64,000 bases of DNA from Sipunculus nudus (Eukaryota; Annelida; Sipuncula; Golfingiida; Sipunculidae). The stretch covers positions 58,234,618 through 58,298,617 of the forward strand of contig CM049317.1 of the NCBI GenBank assembly GCA_026874595.1. Reading direction: 5' to 3'. Of the stretch, positions 1 to 13,210 are shown in pieces. The notes beneath the pieces were generated by a model. The model was not told the DNA's origin and searched no databases. It was given only the letters and a program-made list of their open reading frames with translations. The position numbers and the translations under genes are program-made. Numbering within the stretch: position 1 is the first letter of the stretch; each line of letters begins with the position of its first letter.

Positions 1-825
1 CCTTGAATAGTGGAAGTATCGTTGAGGTCAGTGTGTGAGGATCAGTGCCTTGGGTAGTGGAGGTATAGTTGACATTTGTATGTAAGGTCAGTGCCTTACG
101 TAGAAGTGATAAAGTTAACGCTAGTGTGTAAGGATCAATGCCATAGGTAGTGGAAGTATAGTGTATAAGTATCAGTGCCTTGAGTAGTGGGGTATCATAT
201 ATGTCAATTTGTAAAGATCAGTGCCTTGAGCAGTAGGGGTATCGTTGATGTCGGTATGTAAGGACCAGCGTCTTGAGTAGTGGAGATATCAATGATGTCA
301 GCGTGTAAGGATCAGTGCCTTGAGTAGTGAAGATATAGTTAATGTCCGTTTGTTAGAATGAGTGCCTTGAGTAGTGGAGATATGGTTGACGTCAGTTTAG
401 TAAGGATCTCTGCCTTAAGTAGAGGAGATAAAGTTGACGCTAGTGTGTAAGGATCAATGCTCTGGGTAGAGAAGGTGTCGTTGACGTCAGTGTATGGATC
501 AATGTCTTGAATAATGGAGGTATGGTTGACTTCAGTTCGTAAGGATCAGAGCCTTGAGTAGTCGCGGTATCGTTGACGTCAGTTTTGTGAGGACCAGTGC
601 CTTGACTAATGGAGGTATTGTTGACGTCAGAGTGTGACTATCAATGTCTAGGGTAATAGAGGTGTATTGGACGTCAGTTTATAAGGATCAGTGCTTTGAG
701 TAGTGGAGGTATCGTTGACATTTGTGTGTAAGGTCAGTGCCTTGAATAGTGGAGATACGGTTGACGTCAGTTTTGAAAGGATCAGTACCTTGAGTAGAGG
801 AGATAAAGATGAAGCTAGTGTGTAA

Positions 826-3699
826 GGATCAATGCTTAGGGTAGTGGAGGTGTTCTTGACGTCAGTTTGTAAGGATCAGTGCCTTGAGTAGTGGAGGTAT
901 CGTTGACGTCAGTGTGTGAGGAAAAGTGCCTTGGGTAGTGGAGGTATAGTTGAAATTTGTTTGTAAGTTCAGTGCCTTAAGTAGAAGAGATAAAGTTGAC
1001 GCTAGTGTGTAAGTATCAATGCCCTGGGTAATGGAGGAGTCATTGACGTCAGTGTAAGGGTTAGTGTCCTGAATAGTAGTGGTATCTTTGACGTCAGTGT
1101 GTAATTAGCAGTGCCTTGAGTAGTGGAGATATGGCTGACGTAAGTTTAGTAAGGATATCTGCCTTAAGTAGAGGAGATAAAGTTGACGCTAGTATGTAAG
1201 GATCAATGCTCTGGGTAGTGGAGGTGTCGTTGACGTCAGTGTATGGATCAATGTCTTGAATAATGGAGGTATTGTTGAATTCAATTCGTAAGGATCAGAG
1301 CTTTGAATAGTGGAGGTATTGTTGACGTCAGTGTGTGACTATCAATGTCTAGGGTAGTAGAGGTGTATTTGACGTCAGTTTATGAGGATCAGTGCCTTGA
1401 GTAGTGAAGGTATCGTTGACATTTGTGTGTAAGGTCAGTGCCTTGAATAGTGGAAGTATCGTTGAGGTCAGTGTGTGAGGATCAGTGCCTTGGGTAGTGG
1501 AGGTATAGTTGACATTTGTATGTAAGGTCAGTGCCTTACGTAGAAGTGATAAAGTTAACGCTAGTGTGTAAGGATCAATACCATAGGTAGTGGAAGTATA
1601 GTGTATAAGTATCAGTGCCTTGAGTAGTGGGGTATCATATATGTCAATTTGTAAAGATCAGTGCCTTGAGCAGTAGGGGTATCGTTGATGTCGGTATGTA
1701 AGGACCAGCGTCTTGAGTAGTGGAATTATCAATGATGTCAGCGTGTAAGGATCAGTGCCTTGAGTAGTGAAGATATAGTTAATGTCCGTTTGTAAGAATG
1801 AGTGCCTTGAGTAGTGGAGATATGGTTGACGTCAGTTTAGTAAGGATCTCTGCCTTAAGTAGAGGAGATAAAGTTGACGCTAGTGTGTAAGGATCAATGC
1901 TCTGGGTAGAGGAGGTGTCGTTGACGTCAGTGTATGGATCAATGTCTTGAATAATGGAGGTATGGTTGACTTCAGTTCGTAAGGATCAGAGCCTTGAGTA
2001 GTCGCGGTATCGTTGACGTCAGTTTTGTGAGGACCAGTGCCTTGAGTAATGGAGGTATTGTTGACGTCAGAGTGTGACTATCAATGTCTAGGGTAATAGA
2101 GGTGTATTTGACGTCAGTTTATAAGGATCAGTGCTTTGAGTAGTGGAGGTATCGTTGACATTTGTGTGTAAGGTCAGTGCCTTGAATAGTGGAGATACGG
2201 TTGACGTCAGTTTTGAAAGGATCAGTACCTTGAGTAGAGGAGATAAAGATGAAGCTGGTGTGTAAGGATCAATGCCTAAAGTAGTGGAGGTGTCCTTGAC
2301 GTCAGTTTGTAAGGATCAGTGCCTTGGGTAGTGGAGGTATAGTTGACATTTGTGTGTAAGGTCAGTGCCTTGAATAGTGGAGATATGGTTGACGTCAGTT
2401 TTGAAAGGTTCAGTACCTTGAGTAGAGGAGATAAAGATGAAGCTAGTGTGTAAGACACAATGCTTAGGGTAGTGGAGGTGTCCTTGACATCAGTTTGTAA
2501 GGATCAGTGCCTTGAGTAGTGGAGGTATCGTTGACATTTGTGTGTAAGGTCAGTGCCTCGAATAGTGGAGATATGGTTGACGTCAGTTTTGAAAGGATCA
2601 GTGCCTTGAGTAGAAGAGATAACGTTGATGCTAGTGTGTTAGGATCAATGCCCTGGGTAATGGAGGTGTCATTGACGTCAGTGTAAGGGTCAGTGTCCTG
2701 AATAGTAGTGGTATCGTTGACGTCAGTGTGTAATTAGCAGTGCCTTGAGTAGTGGAGATATGGCTGACGTCAGTTTTGTAAGGATCAGTGCCTTGAGTAG
2801 AGGAGATAAAGTTGACGATAGTGTGTAAGGATCAATGCCATAGGTAGTGGAAGTATAGTATATAAGTATCAGTGCCTTGAGTAGTGGGGTATCATGGATA
2901 TCAATTTGTAAAGATCAGTGCCTTGAGCAGTAGGGGTATCGTTGATGTCGGTATGTAAGGACCAGCGTCTTGAGTAGTGGAGATATCAATGATGTCAGCG
3001 TGTAAGGATCAGTGCCTTGAGTAGTAGAGATATAATTAATGTCCGTTTGTAAGGATGAGTGCCTTGAGTGGTGGAGATATGGTTGGCGTCAGTTTAGTAA
3101 GGATCTCTGCCTTAAGTAGAGGAGATAAAGTTGATGCTAGTGTATAAAGATCAATGCTCTAGGTAGTTGAGGTGTCGTTGACGTCAGTGTAAGGATCCTT
3201 GTCTAGAATAGTGGAGGTATCGTTGACGTCAGTTTGTAAAGATCATTGCCTTGAGTATTGGGGGTATAGTTGGCGTCAGTGTGTAAGGATCAGTGGCTTG
3301 GGTAATGGAGATATATACTATACAACAGTGTGTAAGGATCGGTGCCTTGAGTAGTTGAAATATATAGTTAACGTCCAATTTTTAAGGACCAGTGCTCTGA
3401 GTAATGGAGGTATACTATACGACAGTGTGTAAGGATCAGTGCCTTGAGTAATGGAGATATGGCTGACGTCACTTTGTGAGAAGCAGTGTCTTAGTAATGC
3501 AGGTGTAGTTGACGTCAGTTTGAAAGGATCAGTGCCTTGAGTAGTGGAGATAAAGTTGACGTCAGTGTGAGGATCGGTGGCCTGAGTAGTGGAGATTCAG
3601 TTAATGTCCTTTTGTAAAGATCAGTACCTTGAATAGTGATGTCAGTTTGTAAGGATCAGTGCCCTGCGTAGAGGAGATAAAGTTGACGCCAGTGTGTAA
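826..3699. repeat. Higher-order repeat, copy 1 (2,874 bp)
   Basis: This block of the 47-bp array recurs immediately downstream with an offset of 2,874 bp. In every line I compared the two copies had the same bases, including irregular variants such as the TTGAAATTTG unit and the 5'-edge unit with TGTTCTTGACG. The boundaries are approximate because they fall between similar units. Inside it, positions 1441 onward also match positions 1 onward (offset 1,440 bp) with only scattered substitutions, so 2,874 bp is close to two rounds of an older ~1.44-kb unit. Confidence 0.85.
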
Positions 3700-6573
3700 G
3701 GATCAATGCTTAGGGTAGTGGAGGTGTTCTTGACGTCAGTTTGTAAGGATCAGTGCCTTGAGTAGTGGAGGTATCGTTGACGTCAGTGTGTGAGGAAAAG
3801 TGCCTTGGGTAGTGGAGGTATAGTTGAAATTTGTTTGTAAGTTCAGTGCCTTAAGTAGAAGAGATAAAGTTGACGCTAGTGTGTAAGTATCAATGCCCTG
3901 GGTAATGGAGGAGTCATTGACGTCAGTGTAAGGGTTAGTGTCCTGAATAGTAGTGGTATCTTTGACGTCAGTGTGTAATTAGCAGTGCCTTGAGTAGTGG
4001 AGATATGGCTGACGTAAGTTTAGTAAGGATATCTGCCTTAAGTAGAGGAGATAAAGTTGACGCTAGTATGTAAGGATCAATGCTCTGGGTAGTGGAGGTG
4101 TCGTTGACGTCAGTGTATGGATCAATGTCTTGAATAATGGAGGTATTGTTGAATTCAATTCGTAAGGATCAGAGCTTTGAATAGTGGAGGTATTGTTGAC
4201 GTCAGTGTGTGACTATCAATGTCTAGGGTAGTAGAGGTGTATTTGACGTCAGTTTATGAGGATCAGTGCCTTGAGTAGTGAAGGTATCGTTGACATTTGT
4301 GTGTAAGGTCAGTGCCTTGAATAGTGGAAGTATCGTTGAGGTCAGTGTGTGAGGATCAGTGCCTTGGGTAGTGGAGGTATAGTTGACATTTGTATGTAAG
4401 GTCAGTGCCTTACGTAGAAGTGATAAAGTTAACGCTAGTGTGTAAGGATCAATACCATAGGTAGTGGAAGTATAGTGTATAAGTATCAGTGCCTTGAGTA
4501 GTGGGGTATCATATATGTCAATTTGTAAAGATCAGTGCCTTGAGCAGTAGGGGTATCGTTGATGTCGGTATGTAAGGACCAGCGTCTTGAGTAGTGGAAT
4601 TATCAATGATGTCAGCGTGTAAGGATCAGTGCCTTGAGTAGTGAAGATATAGTTAATGTCCGTTTGTAAGAATGAGTGCCTTGAGTAGTGGAGATATGGT
4701 TGACGTCAGTTTAGTAAGGATCTCTGCCTTAAGTAGAGGAGATAAAGTTGACGCTAGTGTGTAAGGATCAATGCTCTGGGTAGAGGAGGTGTCGTTGACG
4801 TCAGTGTATGGATCAATGTCTTGAATAATGGAGGTATGGTTGACTTCAGTTCGTAAGGATCAGAGCCTTGAGTAGTCGCGGTATCGTTGACGTCAGTTTT
4901 GTGAGGACCAGTGCCTTGAGTAATGGAGGTATTGTTGACGTCAGAGTGTGACTATCAATGTCTAGGGTAATAGAGGTGTATTTGACGTCAGTTTATAAGG
5001 ATCAGTGCTTTGAGTAGTGGAGGTATCGTTGACATTTGTGTGTAAGGTCAGTGCCTTGAATAGTGGAGATACGGTTGACGTCAGTTTTGAAAGGATCAGT
5101 ACCTTGAGTAGAGGAGATAAAGATGAAGCTGGTGTGTAAGGATCAATGCCTAAAGTAGTGGAGGTGTCCTTGACGTCAGTTTGTAAGGATCAGTGCCTTG
5201 GGTAGTGGAGGTATAGTTGACATTTGTGTGTAAGGTCAGTGCCTTGAATAGTGGAGATATGGTTGACGTCAGTTTTGAAAGGTTCAGTACCTTGAGTAGA
5301 GGAGATAAAGATGAAGCTAGTGTGTAAGACACAATGCTTAGGGTAGTGGAGGTGTCCTTGACATCAGTTTGTAAGGATCAGTGCCTTGAGTAGTGGAGGT
5401 ATCGTTGACATTTGTGTGTAAGGTCAGTGCCTCGAATAGTGGAGATATGGTTGACGTCAGTTTTGAAAGGATCAGTGCCTTGAGTAGAAGAGATAACGTT
5501 GATGCTAGTGTGTTAGGATCAATGCCCTGGGTAATGGAGGTGTCATTGACGTCAGTGTAAGGGTCAGTGTCCTGAATAGTAGTGGTATCGTTGACGTCAG
5601 TGTGTAATTAGCAGTGCCTTGAGTAGTGGAGATATGGCTGACGTCAGTTTTGTAAGGATCAGTGCCTTGAGTAGAGGAGATAAAGTTGACGATAGTGTGT
5701 AAGGATCAATGCCATAGGTAGTGGAAGTATAGTATATAAGTATCAGTGCCTTGAGTAGTGGGGTATCATGGATATCAATTTGTAAAGATCAGTGCCTTGA
5801 GCAGTAGGGGTATCGTTGATGTCGGTATGTAAGGACCAGCGTCTTGAGTAGTGGAGATATCAATGATGTCAGCGTGTAAGGATCAGTGCCTTGAGTAGTA
5901 GAGATATAATTAATGTCCGTTTGTAAGGATGAGTGCCTTGAGTGGTGGAGATATGGTTGGCGTCAGTTTAGTAAGGATCTCTGCCTTAAGTAGAGGAGAT
6001 AAAGTTGATGCTAGTGTATAAAGATCAATGCTCTAGGTAGTTGAGGTGTCGTTGACGTCAGTGTAAGGATCCTTGTCTAGAATAGTGGAGGTATCGTTGA
6101 CGTCAGTTTGTAAAGATCATTGCCTTGAGTATTGGGGGTATAGTTGGCGTCAGTGTGTAAGGATCAGTGGCTTGGGTAATGGAGATATATACTATACAAC
6201 AGTGTGTAAGGATCGGTGCCTTGAGTAGTTGAAATATATAGTTAACGTCCAATTTTTAAGGACCAGTGCTCTGAGTAATGGAGGTATACTATACGACAGT
6301 GTGTAAGGATCAGTGCCTTGAGTAATGGAGATATGGCTGACGTCACTTTGTGAGAAGCAGTGTCTTAGTAATGCAGGTGTAGTTGACGTCAGTTTGAAAG
6401 GATCAGTGCCTTGAGTAGTGGAGATAAAGTTGACGTCAGTGTGAGGATCGGTGGCCTGAGTAGTGGAGATTCAGTTAATGTCCTTTTGTAAAGATCAGTA
6501 CCTTGAATAGTGATGTCAGTTTGTAAGGATCAGTGCCCTGCGTAGAGGAGATAAAGTTGACGCCAGTGTGTAA
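3700..6573. repeat. Higher-order repeat, copy 2 (2,874 bp)
   Basis: Second copy of the 2,874-bp block. It starts with the same TAGGGTAGTG / TGTTCTTGACG unit seen near 830 and ends near 6,573, where the sequence departs from the first copy (CACTGCTCTGGG in place of CAATGCTTAGGG). The lack of visible divergence means either a very recent unequal crossover or an assembly duplication. Confidence 0.85.
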
Positions 6574-8615
6574 GGATCACTGCTCTGGGTAGTGGAGGTG
6601 TCGTTGACGTCAGTGTGTGAGGATCAGTGCATGAGTGATGGAGATATGGTTAATATCCGTTTGTGGGGATCATGGCCTTGAGTAGTGGAGGTGTTGATAA
6701 CGTCATACTGTTAGGATCACTGCCTTGCAAAATGGAGGTGTAGTTGGTGTCAGGTTGAAAAGATCAGTGTCTTGAGTAGTTGAGATATAGTTAAGTCCAT
6801 TTGTAAGGAATAGTGCCTTGAGTAGTGGAGATATGGTTGACGTCAGTTTTACAGGATCAGTGCCTCAGTAGTACAGATGTAGTCGACGTCAGTTTGAATG
6901 GATCAGTGCCTTGAGTAGTTGAGAAAAAGTTGACGTCAGTATGTGAGGATCATGGCCTTGAGTGCATGAGTGGTGGAGAAATGATTAATGGCCGTTAGCG
7001 GGGATTAGAGCCTTGAGTAGTGGAAGTGTTGATTACGTCAGATTGTAAGGATCACTGCCTTGAGAAGTGGAGGTGTAGTTGATGTCAGTTTGAAAGGATC
7101 AATGCCTTGAGAAGTTGAGATAGAGTTAAGGTACATTTGAAGGGATCATTGCCTTGAGATGTGGAGATATGGTTTACGTCAGCTTTTGAGGACCAGTGCA
7201 TTGGGCAGTGGAGGTTTCGCTGACGTCAGTTTGTAAGGATCAGTGTCTTGAGTAGTGGGGGTACGTTGACGTCAGTGGGTGAAGATCAGTGCCTTGGGTA
7301 GTGGGGGTATAGTTGACGTTAGAATCTAAGTATCAGTGCCTTGTTGAGTGGAGGTATCGTTCACGTCAGTATGTCAGAATCAGTGCCCTGAATGGTGGAG
7401 ATATATTAGAAGTTATTGTGTAAGGCTCAGTGCCTTGAGTAGTGGAGATAAAGTTGACGTCAGTGTGTAAGGATCAATGACTTGAGTTATGGAGATATAT
7501 TATACGACAGTGTGTAGGAATCAATGCCATGAGAAGTAAAGGTATCGCTGACGTTAGTATGTAAGAATCAGTGCCCTGAGTAGTAGAGATATATTTGACG
7601 TCAGTTTGTAAGGATCAGTGCCTTGAGTTATGGGGGTATCGTTGATGTAATTTGTAAGGATCAGCGTCTTGAGAAGTGGAGATATCAATAATGTCAGGGT
7701 GTAAGGATCAGTCCCTTTAGTAGTGAAGATATAGCTAATGTCCGTTTGTAAGGATCAGTGCCTTGAGTAGTGAAGATATAGCTAATGTCCGTTTGTAAGG
7801 ATCAGTGCCTTGAGTGGAGGAGATAAAGTTGACGCGAGTGTGTAAGGATCAATGTGCAGATAGTGGAGGTGTCGTTGACGTCAGTTTGTTGGATTAGTGC
7901 CTTGAGTAGTGGAGGTATCGTTGACGTCAGTGTGTAATTATCAGTGCCTTGGGTAGAGGGGTTAAAGTAGACGCTAGTGTGTAAGGATCACTGCCATGGG
8001 TAATGTCGGGAGATGTCGTGGTCGTCAGTGCAAGGATCAGTTTCTTGAAAAGTGGGGGTATCATTGGCGTCAGTGTATAAGGATCAGTGCCTTGAGTAGT
8101 GGGGGTATCGTTGATGTCAGGGTTTAAGGATCAGTGCCTTGAGTAGAGGAGATAAATTTGACACGAGTGTGTAAGGATCAATGCCCAGGGTAGTGGGGGT
8201 GGAGGTGTTGAGATATAGTGACGGGGTAGTGATGGGGTAGTTGAGGTGTTAATGACGTCAGATTGTAAGGACCACTGCCTTGAGAAGTGGAGATATCGTT
8301 GACGTCAGTTTGTGAGGATCAGTGCTTTGAGAATTGGATGTGTGGTTGACGTCTGTATAAAAGAATCACTGTCTTGATTAGTGGAAATATCTTTGACGTC
8401 ATGGGGTAAGGATCAGTGCCCTGAGTAATGAGGTATCATAGACATAAGTTTGCGATGATCAGTGTCTTGTTGAGTGGAGGTGTTGTTGACGTCAGTGTGT
8501 AAGGATCAGTGCCTTAGTGGTGGAGATATCGATGACATCAGTGTGTAAGGAATAGTGCCTTGAGTAGTTTAGGTATAGTTGACGTAAGTGCCTGAGGATC
8601 ATTGTTATAAGTTCA

Positions 8616-9840
8616 GGGGATATTTTGAAACGATTCCCAGGGTCAATGACCTTCAGTAGTCTTCACTTATATGTTATTTCATGGGAGTTATTTGATTAAT
8701 TTAGGGTACCTGTCAGCACTTTTTTCCCTTTGATTCATTGCAAAATTTAAACGTTAATAGGTCTAAGATTCAGGAGAGATGAAAATCCATATGAATCACA
8801 AGAGATGGAAAACAAAACCTACTTCCATTTGTATTACATTTATTGTACAATTATATGCTGCAAAAAGAAATTCAAAGTAATTTTCACTTAGAAACAAGGG
8901 TGTTCATGTCAAATCATTGGTGTTCATTTCAAGCTATTGGTGTTCATACCAGTAGTGATCATTTAATAGTCGCTCTGAAATTATAGGTGTTAACTAATAC
9001 AGGTGTTTACTTCGAAAAATGGGTGTTCTTTTAAAGGTCAGGGGTGTCCATAAAAAAAGTGATAATCTTTTGAAATTCAATCATCACTCACAATTTAGTT
9101 GTCAGTGACGTTCAGGATCAGGAATGATCCTTTGAATAGCAGGGGTGTCCGCGTAAACCTCTAGGAATTTTTCGTATAAATCAGGGCTGCGCACTCAAAA
9201 ATATGAAAGTTTGTTAATAATTTTGATTTAAAATAAAAACAGAAGATAATATTGTGAACTTTATTAAAAAGTTCCATTCTTTTCCCTAGAGGTATTTCAC
9301 AAGGATATGTAATTTATATGGATGTCGTAAATATCTTCGTTCACATTTGAAGATAGCAAGTTTGGTCATACCCGTGTTACCCACACTTGGAAACCTCCCC
9401 ATATCCTTTTATATATATAGTGCGTTATGTCAGCAGGGAACCTTCATATATTTGGACATTACTGTGCAAGGTATGCGAATATGGGACATCCCTGGGCATG
9501 TTAATGTGTAGATTTCACGGTCATGTCAAGTTTAATTAGATACCTCATTTCTCGGTTGGCTCCACCGTTCATTACCATTGTAATAAGGTTGTAAACTCGG
9601 CTCATCAGAGGACGGCGCTGTTGTATCCCTGTAAGGCACGAAATAGCCCGGGATCACCGTCAGGTGTGGTTGTAGTACCAGCAATCACCGGGATTATATG
9701 GTCACCGTCACGGAAACAGAGGATCTACCCCCATAGCTGAGGTGTTTTCCTTTATAAGCGGGCCCCCGTGTGCAATAAACGTGTGTTCACCCTGCCGTTA
9801 AACGTCACCTTGTAAATATTTACCGCTTTGACATACCACT
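8616..9840. other. Non-coding unique sequence with a short GGTGTTCA mini-array
   Basis: No gene is visible. Between about 8,895 and 9,060 the motif GGTGTTCA (variants GGTGTTAA, GGTGTTTA and GGGTGTCC) recurs several times at intervals of very roughly 20 to 40 bases, a degenerate minisatellite. The rest is ordinary AT-rich sequence with a slightly GC-richer patch at about 9,600-9,740. Confidence 0.6.
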
Positions 9841-10010
9841 TGGCGAGGAAGATTCTGGTCAAGGAGAAGTTCTCGAGAGCCATTTCTATGTTTGTCTCTG
9901 TGTCTGTCTTTTTGTGTGTCTGTCTCCCTGAAAAATGTAGCTGCATGGTTATTTTTTTTCTCTAAGATTTCCTTAGAATGAAAATACATTGATACTGAAT
10001 TAAATGTATA
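9840..10010. repeat. Diverged dispersed repeat, copy A
   Basis: This stretch is similar to 10,430-10,625. Both run from CTGGT(C/A)AAGG through TTCTCGA(G/A)AGCCATT, a TCTGTCTGT-rich segment and a TTAGAATG/TTAAAATG segment to ATACTGAATTAAAT. Short open frames on the minus strand keep a related peptide in both copies (NGSRELLLDQNLP versus NGFREPTLYQSLD). That fits two old copies of a transposable element of unknown class, but the TCTG microsatellite inside makes the coding reading unreliable. Confidence 0.5.
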
Positions 10011-10429
10011 TCAAATGTTAATACAATTATGCTGATGATGATACTACTTTGTGAGGGTGTCAGTGCTGCTGTGTCTCTCTCCTTTTCAACATGTTTCTAT
10101 ATTCTGGGCCCCTGGTGCAGAAAACAGTGGCTGACTCTCGCGGCTTCCTGCTTGGCTTGTGTGGCATTGCGTCTACCAGCTCCATCAAAATCTTGCTTAG
10201 GGAGCGCGCAGGGCTGAAGTCCCCTGCAGACTCCAGCAACCTGTAGCTGCTCGATAAAGCAAAAGCATCTTCACTCAGTGTAAATACAATTACAATATAA
10301 TACGATATAATAAGCATTACTACAATGTACTCCGCATAATTTTATGTATGTATATAGATGGATATTAATATAAGCACAGAATTAATACATACAATGCTAA
10401 CATAGCATTTCAAGGAGGCAAGAAATAAT

Positions 10430-10625
10430 ATATATTTGGGGATCAAGACTCTGGTAAAGGGTTGGTTCTCGAAAGCCATTCCTCTTATTGTCTGTCTGTC
10501 TGTTTGTCTGCCTACATGTCCGTCTGTCTGTCTGCCTGCATGTCCGTCTGCTCAGAAATGTTGCCGTAATTGATATTGTTTCAGATTTCTTAAAATGCCA
10601 AAATGTTAATACTGAATTAAATATC
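10430..10625. repeat. Diverged dispersed repeat, copy B
   Basis: Second member of the pair described at 9,840-10,010. It is longer because its (TCTG)n core is expanded. No terminal inverted repeat or poly-A tail is obvious, so I cannot name the family. Confidence 0.5.
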
Positions 10626-12903
10626 AAATAGATGTATGCTTAATTGCATATAGACTGGCCTTATTACAGCATGAAAAAAATACAAATAAAGTAAAACCAA
10701 ATTTAACTCTATATTATAAGGTTATAGTCTCATAAGATTAAGTATGAAAAGAACAAATAATTAATAGAGAAAAATAGATTTATACCAATAACATCAATAT
10801 TAATGAAATGCAACCAAGAGAGATCCAGGAGCTGAAAAGATACTCAATCTATAAATTCAACACATTAAATCTACTGCATGTATGTGTTAATTTAGAAAGC
10901 AGAAGCATGTCAGTGATGACTCCATCTGCATGCGTAAAGGGTGAATTGTAATAGATTCAGCGTGTAACCAGAACCTGTGAGGATATGTTCTCTTGAGCAC
11001 CTGTTGACAGATACAAATCATGATTTTATTACCTGAGAAGCCTTTCATGTTAACTCCATTTAGTTGACGGAAGCACGCCAGCCGGGTGGAAGTGATGCGG
11101 CGGTCAGTTGCCGTCCGTATTGGCGTTTGATCTGCCCGCTTAATGTGACTATTTACACCTGTAGACTGGCTTACAAATTGACAACCCGTGCCTGACAACG
11201 TCGCGCGCTCACCGCAGGCTTACCTGTCAATAAAGGATGGTCATTTCATGTCCCCTGGGCAAAAGAATGAAATCCTGCTTGAAATATCATGGCCGAATTC
11301 CTTTAACACGTATACCATTTACTATAAACCGCTCCTGTTAAACTTAATTACTTTCTCTGAATCATACTTATTAAGGTACTTGGATTTCATATCTGCAGGG
11401 TCTTTCCATCATATGTAATATTATATATACGTAACACTTAGTATTAAGGTTACCGGTTCGATGAGCGGAAGCGGGGGGGGGGGGGGGGTTTGCAGCTTGG
11501 TTCATTATACATTGTGCTTCCCAAAAATAAATTTAAATCATTTTAACTTGTTTATATATTGCTAAAATTATTTTTATTGTTTAATAAATAAAAAATTAAA
11601 ATTAAATTCATTTCAATTAATTTTCCATATGTAACTTATGTATCAAAAAATCATATTACTATTATCGTGTTTTTCAATAAATGTTAAAAGTAAATATTTG
11701 ACTTCACAGTTATATTTTAAGGTAATTAAAATCAAATTATTCGTTCCATCACTCATCATATACTCTTCTGCTTAAAGATTTTTTTTCAGTGCGTGAACCA
11801 CCATCAGGGAACTTGTACTCATGTTTTAATCTATTACTAAATGTATTCCTTTTATTCATGAATATTCAATAGTTACTAAAATCCCTTTATCATCTGTTAA
11901 TAATGTAAAGAGATATTTGACTCGTTCACTATTAACAGCAAATATGAAATAACATTGGAAAAATTCCAAGATTTATATAATGCACACACACACACACATA
12001 TATATGTGTACATATACAATTTTTCTTAATATGAAATATATGCAAATGTATATATTTTTTTAAACTCTCAACATTTAACCATGAAATATACTGTCAACGA
12101 GAATTGCCGATTGAAAAAAAAAAATAAACTGGTAGAGCCAAATAACAAAAGGAATGTATTATACCTGAAACAAAATGAGTATATGATGAGTAAATTTTTT
12201 TTTTTATAATTTCAAAACGGCTTTCGGAAGATCATGGATCATAACCACCAAGTAAAACGACCAAGACTAAGAAATTTAAGTTTATTATGTTTTTAAATCA
12301 AAGTTTTTAATTTTTTTTATAGCTGGTTAAATTACCCTTTGCAGTTAAAATTTAAAAACAAAAATCAGAAAACAAATGTCAACAAACCATGTGAAATATG
12401 ACGTATTATACAGTGTTCTTTAAATTTTGAATTAATTTGTCAGCTTTTGTTTCTTGGCATATTTCATAGTTTCATATATTCCAGTGTCCAGTGTTTTGAC
12501 TGGGGTAATACAGGCATTTAATATAAATGTGTCATTTAACAGTCGGAAGACGCTATACCAAAGCTTATGCATGCATGTGTACATGTATACCAGTGTTTAA
12601 CCACTCTTTATAGTGAATATGCACAACATATCATTTTCCAAATAGTAATATATAAAGCAACCATTAAGCTTATTGATGTTCAACTAGTCACATATTTGAA
12701 TGCTTATGCATTTATATATACACACACACACACACATGTAAATTCAACCATAGACGTATCATACTATATGTACATGCTCATATACATCTGTACATGCATA
12801 TTACCAATAGCCAAAACCCTATATGAAACACCTTGTGTTAAAAAAAAGGTTCAGGAGCAATATGTATTTAAGTAAATGCAAAATGCAGTCATAACAAATA
12901 CAT

Positions 12904-12908
<5 letters not shown>
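10626..12908. other. AT-rich intergenic DNA, no gene seen
   Basis: Apart from a somewhat GC-richer patch at about 10,890-11,300 and a run of about 16 G at about 11,474-11,489, this is AT-rich sequence with short (CA)n tracts near 11,985 and 12,720. No open frame here resembles a protein I know. Confidence 0.6.

Positions 12909-12909
<1 letters not shown>

Positions 12910-12952
<43 letters not shown>
12910..12952. repeat. (TA)n microsatellite
   Basis: About 43 bp of pure TA, followed to about 13,210 by a degenerate TACATA/CATATA-rich region. Confidence 0.95.
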
Positions 12953-12954
<2 letters not shown>

Positions 12955-13210
12955 AATACATACATATTTGCATATATGCATAAATACGTTAATACTTACA
13001 AGCATACACAAATCTAAATATATACATGCTTACATATATACAAAAATATAGATATACATACATATATACATACATACACATTAGTATATATATTTACATA
13101 TATACATGTACATACAAAAATATTGATACTAACTTATACACATATTCCTATGTACATGTACATATACATATTATTATGCATCTTATACATATATACATAT
13201 CATAGGTACA

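Larger units (their letters stand above)
1..8615. repeat. CRE-bearing ~47-bp tandem minisatellite array
   Basis: The first 8.6 kb is a head-to-tail array of units of about 47 bp, all in one orientation. A typical unit runs GACGTCAGTTTGTAAGGATC, then AGTGCCTTGAGTAGTGGAGG, then TATCGTT. Many units contain the perfect palindrome TGACGTCA; I counted 12 in the first 1,440 bp (about 30 units). Others carry variants such as TTGACGCTAGT, TTGACATTTG or TTAATGTCCG. The variants recur in a fixed order, so the array has a higher-order structure of about 1,440 and 2,874 bp. From about 6,575 on the units are more diverged and less regular, and the array fades out near 8,615. It extends past the left edge of the window. 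I see no gene in it. Confidence 0.95.

Noticed and set aside
2276-5332. Two identical 60-codon frames on minus
   Set aside because: They lie in the two copies of the 2,874-bp satellite block and are not genes.
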